A stretch of DNA of 6,804 nucleotides from Candidatus Eiseniibacteriota bacterium (lineage in GTDB: Bacteria; Eisenbacteria; RBG-16-71-46). The notes beneath the pieces were generated by a model. The model saw only the letters and a list, made by a program, of their open reading frames with translations. It made no database searches and was not told where the DNA came from. The stretch lies in NCBI GenBank assembly GCA_023249815.1, contig JAHFBX010000160.1, forward strand, positions 1-6,804, read 5' to 3'. A program made the translations under genes and the position numbers. Below are positions 1 through 6,804 of the stretch, piece after piece (the stretch's first letter is position 1; every line of letters begins with the position of its first letter).

Positions 1-255
1 TTCGACTCCGACTTTCACGTCTTCGCGATCGAGTGGACGACGAACCAGATCACGTGGTCCGTGGACGGCAAGCCGTACCACGTGCAGACCCCTTCGACCC
101 TGCCGGCGGGCACGTCGTGGGTGTTCGACCATCCGTTCTTCATCCTCGTGAATCTCGCCGTCGGCGGGAACTACCTGGGGCCCCCCGACGCGGGCACCGT
201 GTTCCCTCAGACGCTGCTCGTGGACTACGTCCGGGTCTACCAGGTCGGGTCATGA
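1..255 (+). CDS. Glycoside hydrolase family 16 (laminarinase-type beta-glucanase), C-terminal part
   Basis: This is the 3' end of a gene that begins left of the window; frame 1 is open from base 1 to the TGA at 253-255, giving 84 residues. GH16 enzymes hydrolyse beta-1,3- or beta-1,3(4)-glucans such as laminarin or lichenan, normally after export. The visible part matches the last strands of the GH16 jelly roll: 'FHVFAIEW' near residues 6-13, 'WSVDGKPYH' near 19-27, 'FDHPFFILVNLAVGGN' near 42-57, and the terminal 'VDYVRVYQ'. These are hallmark segments of laminarinase-type members. The catalytic ExDxxE segment lies upstream of the window and cannot be checked, nor can a signal peptide. The domain ends almost at the stop, so no C-terminal carbohydrate-binding module follows. 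The stop overlaps the next start (ATGA), so hydrolase and transporter appear co-translated. A GTG at 61 lies inside this domain and is not a separate start. The family call is firm; the exact substrate is inferred. Confidence 0.93.
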   Translation, partial: FDSDFHVFAIEWTTNQITWSVDGKPYHVQTPSTLPAGTSWVFDHPFFILVNLAVGGNYLGPPDAGTVFPQTLLVDYVRVYQVGS

Positions 256-1970
256 TGCGGCGCGCGCACCCGGCCGCGCTGCCCTCGCTCGCGGCGCTTC
301 CGGCGCGGGCGCGAGGCGCGCTATCGGCGCTGGCGCTCGTCGCATCGTCGCTGGCGGCGCTCGCCGGCTGCGCGCGCGATCGCGCCGAGCTGCCGCCCGG
401 CATGCTGGTCGTCACGCAGGAGCAGACCGGCTCGTGGGTGCGCAACTTCAATCCGCTCACCACCGCCGCCGCCGCGCGCTGGCCCACGTTGGCCGGCGTC
501 TACGAGCCGCTGTTCGTGTTCAACAGCGTGCGCTCCGAGCAGGTGCCGTGGCTCGCGACCGGCTACGAATGGCACGAGGGAAACCGCGTGCTGCGGGTGA
601 CGACGCGCGAGGGCGTGCGCTGGTCGGACGGGCAGCCGTTCTCGGCGCGCGACGTGGCGTTCACGTTCCAGCTCATGCGGAGGCACCCCGCGCTCGACCG
701 GCGCGGCGTGTGGGGCTTCCTCGCCGGCGTGCGGGTGATCGATCCACGCACCGTCGAGTTCGTGTTCCAGCGCGTGTTCATCCCCGGCTTCGACGAGGTC
801 GCGGCGCAGCTCATCGTGCCGGAGCACGTCTGGCGCGACGTCCAGGACCCGGTGACGTTCGCGAACGAGCAGCCCGTGGCGACCGGGCCGTTCACGGAGG
901 TGCGCGCCTTCCGCGGGCAGGTCTACGAGCTCGGCCGGAACCCGCACTACTGGCAACCGGGCAAGCCCGCGTTCGAGGGCCTGCGCTTCCCGGCCTATCC
1001 ATCGAACGACCGCGCGAACCTGGCGCTCGTCTTCGACGAGGTCGAGTGGGCGGGCAACTTCATTCCCGCCATTGACCGCGTGTTCGTCGGGCGCGACCCG
1101 GCCCACCACGCCTACTGGTTCCCGCTCACTGCCGGCGTCGTCTATCTCTACGCGAACACGACGCGCGCCCCGTTCGGTGACGTGCGCGTGCGCAAGGCGC
1201 TCAGCATGGCCCTGGACCGCAACCTCATGGTGGACGTGGCGGCGTTCCGCTACACGCATCCCGCCGACGCCACCGGCATGAGCGAGTCGTACGCCGCCTG
1301 GCGCGACTCCGCGGCCGCCGCGGCGGGCGACTGGGTGAGCCACGACCCGGCGGGCGCGAACCAGATGCTCGACCGGGCCGGCTACCCGCGCTGGCGCGAC
1401 GGTGTACGCCGCCTGCCGGACGGGAAGCCGTGGCGCTGGGAGGTGCTGTGCGTGTCCGGCTGGTCGGATTGGGTGCGCGCCTCGCAGGTCATCGCCCGTG
1501 ACCTGCGCGAGGTCGGCGTGGACGCGACCGTGCGCACCTATGACTTCGGCGCGTGGTTCCAGCGGGTGCAGGAGGGCGACTTCGACTTGAGCCTCGGCTG
1601 GTGCATCGAGGGCCCGACGCCCTGGCACATGTACCGCTGGCTCATGTCGTCGGCGACGATCAAGCCGATCGGACAGGCCTCGGCGGGCAACTGGCACCGC
1701 TATTCGAGCTCCGCCGCCGACTCCGTGCTGGCCGCGTTCGAGACCGCGACCGATCCGGCCGAGCAGCGCCGGCTGTCGTCCGCGATGCAGCGGCTGTTCG
1801 TCGCGGAAGCCCCCGCGATCCCGCTCTATCCCAATCCCACCTGGGCCGAGTTCAACACGCGGCGATTCACCGGCTTCCCCAGCGCGGAGAACCCGTACTG
1901 CGACCCGTCCCCGAACAAGATGGAGCGAGGTGAGATCCTGCTCGTGCTCACCTCGTTGCGTCCGAGGTGA
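252..1970 (+). CDS. ABC transporter solute-binding lipoprotein, family 5 (Dpp/Opp type; probable oligosaccharide binder)
   Basis: This is the extracytoplasmic receptor that captures the substrate and delivers it to the permease pair downstream; 572 residues, a usual length for the family. The N-terminus has Arg residues, a hydrophobic stretch (about 23-37) and a lipobox 'LAGC' with Cys40, predicting lipidation and membrane anchoring. SBP_bac_5 features include 'WSDGQPFSARDVAFTF' (124-139), 'RNPHYW' (229-234) and 'FGDVRVRKALSMALDR' (308-323). The end, with 'FTGFPSAENPY' (539-549), resembles cellobiose/beta-glucan-binding members such as Thermotoga CbtA, as I recall them. There are about 23 Trp, high for this size and consistent with sugar stacking. 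ATG at 252 is chosen because it overlaps the GH16 stop and is followed at once by the signal sequence; the frame is open back to 33, but there it shadows GH16. The upstream Shine-Dalgarno is weak, suggesting coupling. Peptide binding is the main alternative. Confidence 0.92.
   Translation: MMRRAHPAALPSLAALPARARGALSALALVASSLAALAGCARDRAELPPGMLVVTQEQTGSWVRNFNPLTTAAAARWPTLAGVYEPLFVFNSVRSEQVPWLATGYEWHEGNRVLRVTTREGVRWSDGQPFSARDVAFTFQLMRRHPALDRRGVWGFLAGVRVIDPRTVEFVFQRVFIPGFDEVAAQLIVPEHVWRDVQDPVTFANEQPVATGPFTEVRAFRGQVYELGRNPHYWQPGKPAFEGLRFPAYPSNDRANLALVFDEVEWAGNFIPAIDRVFVGRDPAHHAYWFPLTAGVVYLYANTTRAPFGDVRVRKALSMALDRNLMVDVAAFRYTHPADATGMSESYAAWRDSAAAAAGDWVSHDPAGANQMLDRAGYPRWRDGVRRLPDGKPWRWEVLCVSGWSDWVRASQVIARDLREVGVDATVRTYDFGAWFQRVQEGDFDLSLGWCIEGPTPWHMYRWLMSSATIKPIGQASAGNWHRYSSSAADSVLAAFETATDPAEQRRLSSAMQRLFVAEAPAIPLYPNPTWAEFNTRRFTGFPSAENPYCDPSPNKMERGEILLVLTSLRPR
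1964..1970 (+). promoter_or_regulatory. Strong Shine-Dalgarno site deciding the start of the first permease gene
   Basis: GAGGTGA is a perfect match to the anti-Shine-Dalgarno end of 16S rRNA. It ends 5 bases before the GTG at 1976 and contains the stop codon of the binding-protein gene (TGA, 1968-1970). It supports initiation at 1976 rather than at the in-frame GTG at 1967, which lies inside the site itself. Confidence 0.6.
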
Positions 1971-1975
1971 CGGCG

Positions 1976-2959
1976 GTGCACTACCTCCTCCGGCGGCTTG
2001 GCTTCTACCTGCTCGCGGCGTGGGCGGCGCTCACCATCAACTTCTTCCTCCCCCGCCTCATGCCCGGGGATCCGGCTTCCACGCTGTTCGCCCGCTTCAA
2101 GGGCAAGCTGGATCCGGCCGCGATCGAGGCGCTGCGCGCCACGTTCGGCCTCACCGATGCGCCGCTGTGGCGCCAATACCTCACCTCGCTCGGGCACGTG
2201 CTCCAGGGCGACCTGGGCGTCTCGATCGCCTACTTCCCCTCTCCCGTCGCTGAAGTGATCGGCACCGGGCTCGGCTGGACGCTGTTCCTGGCTGGCTCGG
2301 CGGTGATAGTGAGCTTCGCGATCGGAACGCTGCTCGGTGTGGTCGCCGCCTGGTGGCGGCGCGGCTGGGCCGACTCCTGGCTCCCCTCGACGCTGATCTT
2401 CGTCGGCGCGTTCCCCTACTTCTGGCTGGCGATGGCCGCGCTCTACGTGCTCGGCTTCACGCTCGGCTGGTTTCCGCTCGGGCACGCCTACTCCGACGAC
2501 GCCGTGCCCGGCTGGACGTGGGCGTTCACCGCCGACGTGCTGCGCCACGCCGCGCTCCCCATGACCACGATCGTCCTCGTGACCCTCGGCGGCTGGCTGC
2601 TGACCATGCGCAACACGATGATCTCGCTGCTCGGCTCGGACTACGTGAACCTCGCGCGCGCGAAGGGTCTGCCGTCCGCCCAGGTCGCGCTTCGCTACGC
2701 CGCGCGCAACGCGCTGCTGCCCAGTGTCACCGGCTTCGGCATGGCGCTCGGCTTCGTGCTCGGCGGCTCGCTGCTCACCGAGATCGTCTTCAGCTATCCT
2801 GGCCAGGGCTACCTGCTCGTGCAGGCCGTGCGGGCCCAGGACTACCCGCTCATGCAGGGCATCTTCCTCGTCATCACCCTGGCGGTGCTGGGCACCAACT
2901 GGCTGGTGGACCTGATCTACCTGTGGCTCGACCCCCGCACCCGGGACGCGGGCTCGTGA
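1976..2959 (+). CDS. ABC transporter inner-membrane permease, DppB/OppB type
   Basis: This is the first of the two membrane subunits that form the translocation channel; 327 residues from the GTG at 1976. The start is chosen for the GAGGTGA site just upstream; a GTG at 1967 would add three residues and give a GTGA overlap. The N-terminus 'HYLLRRLGFYLL' enters the first membrane helix (about 7-25), as usual for DppB. A soluble periplasmic segment follows (about 26-93, with 'LPRLMPGDPA'), then five more hydrophobic segments near 98-124, 137-165, 194-211, 249-270 and 293-316. The cytoplasmic coupling loop (EAA-type) is 'NLARAKGLPSAQV' continuing to 'ARNALLP' (about 225-249). 'FSYPGQGYLL' (272-281) and 'DYPLMQG' (289-295) are typical late motifs. 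The second permease overlaps its 3' end. No frameshift or missing region is seen. Subunit type is certain; substrate follows from context only. Confidence 0.94.
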   Translation: MHYLLRRLGFYLLAAWAALTINFFLPRLMPGDPASTLFARFKGKLDPAAIEALRATFGLTDAPLWRQYLTSLGHVLQGDLGVSIAYFPSPVAEVIGTGLGWTLFLAGSAVIVSFAIGTLLGVVAAWWRRGWADSWLPSTLIFVGAFPYFWLAMAALYVLGFTLGWFPLGHAYSDDAVPGWTWAFTADVLRHAALPMTTIVLVTLGGWLLTMRNTMISLLGSDYVNLARAKGLPSAQVALRYAARNALLPSVTGFGMALGFVLGGSLLTEIVFSYPGQGYLLVQAVRAQDYPLMQGIFLVITLAVLGTNWLVDLIYLWLDPRTRDAGS

Positions 2960-3890
2960 GCCGCGCGGACGCCACACAGGCCACCGGGCTCGGCGCCTGG
3001 GCGCACGCCATCCGGCGCGACCGCAAGGCGCTCTCCGGCGCGATTATCCTGGCCGTGTTCGCGCTCGTCGGCATCGCCGGCCCGTGGTTCGCCGGCGACC
3101 CCAGTGCGCTCGTCGGCGTCCCGCTCCAGCCGCCCTCGGGTGCGCACTGGCTCGGCACCAACGGCCAGGGCCAGGACGTGCTCGCCCAGCTCATCGCCGG
3201 CACGCGCGTCTCGCTCGCCGTCGGCTTCGGCGTCGGGCTCGCGGTCGTGCTCCTCGGCGCACTCGTCGGTGTGACCGCAGGCTACTTCGGCGACCGCGTG
3301 GATGCGCTGCTCTCGGTGTTCTCGAACGTCTTCCTCGTGCTGCCCGGGCTGCCGCTCGCCATCGTCATCGCCGCCTACCTGCCGTCGGGGCCGTTCACCG
3401 TTGCGCTCGTGCTCACCCTCACCGGCTGGGCGTGGAATGCGCGCGTGCTGCGCGCGCAGACGCTCGCGCTCCGCCGCCGCGACTTCGTCGCCGCCGCCGT
3501 GGTCGCTGGCGAGTCGGAGTGGCGCCTGCTGCTCGTGGAGATCGTGCCCAACATGCTCTCGGTGCTGGTGGCACAGGTGATCGGCAGCACCGTGTACGCC
3601 ATCGGCGCCCAGGTCGGGCTCGAGTTCTTAGGGTTGGGCGACGTCGCAAGGGTCACCTGGGGCACGATGCTCTACTGGGCGCAGAACGACGCCGCGCTGC
3701 TGACCGGTTCGTGGTGGACGTTCGTGCCCCCCGGCCTGTGCGTGGCGCTCGTGGGCTTCGCGCTCACCATGCTCAACTCCGGCTTCGACGAGATCACGAA
3801 CCCGCGCCTCCAGCTCGAGCGGGTCTGGCGCGCGTTTCTGGAACGCCGCGGCGTGCCCGCCGGGCGCTCGACGCCCGTCGTGAGGGAGCC

Positions 3891-3894
<4 letters not shown>
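2956..3894 (+). CDS. ABC transporter inner-membrane permease, DppC/OppC type
   Basis: This is the second channel subunit, expected to pair with the DppB-type protein; 312 residues. The GTG at 2956 overlaps the previous stop (GTGA) and gives a normal DppC start: a short cytoplasmic tail with 'AIRRDRKALSGAIIL' leading into helix 1 (about 26-45). The frame is open much further upstream, but that part is a shadow of the first permease. 'HWLGTNGQGQDVLAQLI' (64-80) is the hallmark DppC segment before helix 2. Other hydrophobic segments lie near 83-108, 117-141, 145-163, 200-225 and 255-275. The EAA-type coupling loop is at about 176-200 ('DFVAAAVVAGESEWR' onward, ending near 'IVPNM'). 'GLEFLGLGD' (221-229), 'WWTFVPPG' (253-260) and 'NSGFDEITNPRL' (274-285) fit the family. 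A polar tail of about 28 residues follows the last conserved block and looks dispensable. The Shine-Dalgarno is poor, so translation probably depends on coupling. Confidence 0.93.
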
Positions 3895-4850
<956 letters not shown>

Positions 4851-4872
4851 CGGGGGGCTGACCAGGTCGCCG

Positions 4873-4913
4873 GGTCCCTCTGCTCTCCGGGGAAGGGGTG
4901 AGTGGCAGGGACC
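4873..4913. terminator. Possible terminator hairpin between convergent genes
   Basis: GGTCCCT (4873-4879) and AGGGACC (4907-4913) are perfect 7-base inverted arms around a 27-base C/G-rich loop that may fold further. It lies 23 bases after the ATPase stop and about 70 bases past the stop of the minus-strand gene, where a shared terminator could be expected. The loop is long and no U-tract follows on either strand, so an intrinsic terminator is only possible. The rest of the intergenic stretch (4851-4983) shows no gene. Confidence 0.3.
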
Positions 4914-4983
4914 TACCGTCATGGCGACTTCGAGAACAGCAGCGGAATGTGCTTCACGATGAACTGGATTGAAGCCCCCGCCC

Positions 4984-6804
4984 TCACAACGCCAGATTCA
5001 AGTACGTCCTGAACTCCCACTCGCTCCCCCCCGCCCCGCTCCCCGGGTCCGGCAGGTAGCGCGGCGAGTGCACGTCGAGCGTCCGGTAGATGCCGCGCAC
5101 GCCGACGCTGGTCTGCGGGGTGGTGGACAGCCAGCGCGGGGCGCCGAGGGTGTAGCCGAGGTCTGCGGCGTACTGCGCGGGGAACGTCAGATTGAAGTCG
5201 CGGTGGTAGTCGTACGAGCCCCAGTCGTTGAAGCGCGCGGAGCCCGAGAACGCCAGCGAGCGCCACGCGACGCGGGCCTCGCCGCCGAAGCGGTGGACGA
5301 CGCGCGTGTTCTCGCCGTTGGGCTCGCCGTCGCCCACGAACAGCGTCGTCGCGACGCGTGTCGAAGGGCCGAGGCGCGAGACGGTGCGGCCGCGCACCTC
5401 CCACAAGTCGCGCGGCGGCGTGGCGCCGGGGAACACGGCGCGCGCCTGCGCGGCGGTCACGTAGGTCGCGGCGTCTCGCGTCGTGGGCAGGTGGCGATAG
5501 ACCAGGTCGAGGCTCGCGGCGAAGCGCGCGTCCTCGCGGACGTCGTTGTCCCACGCCCACATCCAGGTGCCGGGCGTGGGGTCGTAGCCGAGCAGCAGCT
5601 CGAGCCCGAACGTCTCGCGATTGGCGCGCACGGCGAACGGATCGTTCTGTACCTCGATGTTGCGCGGCCGCGAGGGGGACGGAGCGCCGAACGGGATCGG
5701 GCCGATGATGGGCTTCTGCCACAGCACGTTCGGCGCGATCTGCCACGGGCCCTGGTTCACGAGCAGGCCGGTGATGACGTTCGTCTGGTTGCCGGTGCCC
5801 ACGTCCTTCAAGCTCCAGCCGGTGTAGGTGAGCGCGGCGGTCGGGCCGCCGTCGGCGACCAGGCCCATGCGCGCGGTCTGCAGGTACCAGTTCCAGCGAC
5901 CTTGCTGGAACGTCAGCTTGAACTTGGCGCCGAGCGCGTCGCTCGCGAAGACCTCGTCCTGTCGCACGGTGGGGCCGCCGCTCGTCTGCTCGATGAAGTC
6001 GAACCTCTGGCCTTGCTTCGTGCTGCCCGACCAGATGCCGCCCAGCGTGAAGTCGAACGGCCCGCGCGCGTGCTCGAGTACGAGCGTGGCCTTGCGCGTC
6101 TGCGCCACGGGCAGCGCGGCCGAGGTTGCCGCGGCGCCAGCCGCGGTCGAGACGTCCTCCTGGTAGATGCCGGTCGCGATGACGGGCCCGACGGCACGGC
6201 GGTACTTGGCGATCAGCGCGGGGTTCGCGCCCCACCACAGCTCCTGGCCGTAGGCGACCTTCAGCCCGTCGAATCGACGCTTGCCGGCGACCTCGAAGCC
6301 GATGGGCGCGTCGGCGTTGTAGATGTCGGTGTTCAACCCGTAGAAGGCGTCGCGGTAGAGGCCGAAGCAGTCGCCTTCGTAGCCCCAGTGGTAGTGGCCG
6401 GTCCGATAGAAACCATCGAGCTGGAACATCCGGTCGTCCCAGGAGAGCGAGGCGTGGTGCACTTTCACGCGCTCGTCGGTGACGGTGCCGGGGGTGTAGT
6501 CCGCGCCGAGCACGGAGCGCGGTATGCCGCGCTTCTCGTAGAAGATCTCGTTGATGGGGTTCGTGGGCACCTGGCCGAGCACGTTCACCGACACGATGCC
6601 GGTGACCTGGTCGGTGGGTCGCGCTTGCAGGTCGGCGTAGAACGATTGGAAACGGTCGAAGCCGCGGAACTGCGGCAGCGCGGCCTGCGGCGCGTCGGCG
6701 TCGGGCGTGGTGGTGCGCTCGCCGCCGGTGGCGACGGTCTCGAGCTGCACGCGGATCCCCGAGACCCTGGCGCGCGCGCCGCCGGCGGCCGCCGCGGTGG
6801 CGCG
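4984..6804 (-). CDS. Probable outer-membrane beta-barrel protein, 5' end beyond the window
   Basis: The minus-strand frame is open from the right edge (base 6804) to the TGA at 4986-4984, 606 codons in view. A GTG at 6750 is in frame, but 18 open codons precede it and no signal peptide follows it, so the true start probably lies off-window. I do not recognise the family by name. Much of the protein alternates polar and hydrophobic residues and is rich in Trp and Tyr, as in transmembrane beta-strands, for example 'KATLVLEHARG', 'FDFTLGGIWSG', 'KFKLTFQQGRWNWYLQT', 'VAWRSLAFSGSARFNDWG' and the C-terminal 'WEFRTYLNLAL'. The last resembles the final strand recognised by the barrel-assembly machinery, though it ends in Leu rather than the usual Phe. 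Asp/Asn/Gly/Pro-rich stretches between strands fit loops. No TonB plug domain is visible. A porin or sugar-channel role beside a glucan operon is plausible but inferred; surface structural protein is an alternative. Confidence 0.7.
   Translation of the reverse strand, partial: RATAAAAGGARARVSGIRVQLETVATGGERTTTPDADAPQAALPQFRGFDRFQSFYADLQARPTDQVTGIVSVNVLGQVPTNPINEIFYEKRGIPRSVLGADYTPGTVTDERVKVHHASLSWDDRMFQLDGFYRTGHYHWGYEGDCFGLYRDAFYGLNTDIYNADAPIGFEVAGKRRFDGLKVAYGQELWWGANPALIAKYRRAVGPVIATGIYQEDVSTAAGAAATSAALPVAQTRKATLVLEHARGPFDFTLGGIWSGSTKQGQRFDFIEQTSGGPTVRQDEVFASDALGAKFKLTFQQGRWNWYLQTARMGLVADGGPTAALTYTGWSLKDVGTGNQTNVITGLLVNQGPWQIAPNVLWQKPIIGPIPFGAPSPSRPRNIEVQNDPFAVRANRETFGLELLLGYDPTPGTWMWAWDNDVREDARFAASLDLVYRHLPTTRDAATYVTAAQARAVFPGATPPRDLWEVRGRTVSRLGPSTRVATTLFVGDGEPNGENTRVVHRFGGEARVAWRSLAFSGSARFNDWGSYDYHRDFNLTFPAQYAADLGYTLGAPRWLSTTPQTSVGVRGIYRTLDVHSPRYLPDPGSGAGGSEWEFRTYLNLAL

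Noticed and set aside
33..251. In-frame upstream extension of the binding-protein gene
   Set aside because: This part overlaps the clearly coding GH16 frame, is Arg/Pro-rich with no signal sequence, and the lipoprotein signal begins right after the ATG at 252.
321..1697. 458-codon open frame on the minus strand
   Set aside because: Arg/His/Ala-rich composition typical of antisense shadows in GC-rich DNA; it lies over the well-supported binding-protein gene and has no family motifs.
2353..2955. Long N-terminal extension of the second permease
   Set aside because: It is an out-of-frame reading of the first permease (Arg/Ala-rich); the DppC-like start is at 2956.
1826..2977. 383-codon open frame on the minus strand
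   Set aside because: Very charged, Glu/Arg/His-rich translation antisense to the permease gene, a standard GC-rich artefact; no recognisable domain.
4853..4979. GGGGGCT at 4853-4859 and AGCCCCC at 4973-4979 as a large intergenic hairpin
   Set aside because: Arms are 113 bases apart in a C/G-rich background; chance pairing is likely.
4919..6238. 439-codon minus-strand frame overlapping the barrel gene
   Set aside because: Arg-rich shadow; the other frame carries the amphipathic strand pattern and the barrel-like C-terminus.

Overview
The window is very GC-rich (I estimate near 70% by eye) and densely coded. A lipoprotein solute-binding protein together with a probable outer-membrane beta-barrel protein points to a diderm (Gram-negative-type) bacterium. 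The codon bias and style would suit Gemmatimonadota, Acidobacteriota, Myxococcota or a related high-GC phylum, but nothing visible fixes the lineage.

Plus strand, 1-4850: five genes in one direction form a tightly packed operon. It starts off-window with a glycoside hydrolase family 16 (GH16) beta-glucanase, of which only the last 84 codons are seen. An ABC importer of the dipeptide/oligopeptide (Dpp/Opp) architecture follows: a family 5 solute-binding lipoprotein, two inner-membrane permeases and one ATPase. Three junctions are ATGA or GTGA stop/start overlaps. At the fourth, a near-perfect Shine-Dalgarno sequence lies across the upstream stop codon. The GH16 neighbour, the Trp-rich binding protein and the organisation recall the Thermotoga maritima laminarin/cellobiose locus, where 'peptide-type' ABC transporters carry beta-gluco-oligosaccharides. 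The most economical reading is that the operon cleaves a beta-1,3- or mixed-linkage glucan outside the cytoplasm and imports the oligosaccharides, although family 5 importers more generally carry peptides.

4851-4983 is a short convergent intergenic region with one modest inverted repeat and no clear U-tract.

Minus strand, 6804-4984: one long reading frame, open at the right edge of the window, encodes a probable outer-membrane beta-barrel protein without a recognised family name. It converges on the transport operon and could be the outer-membrane route for the same sugars; that link is inference.

The main oddities are that only one ATPase is present where this transporter class usually has two, and that the glycosidase is translationally coupled to the transporter. 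I found no mobile element, CRISPR array, tRNA, rRNA or clear novel system.
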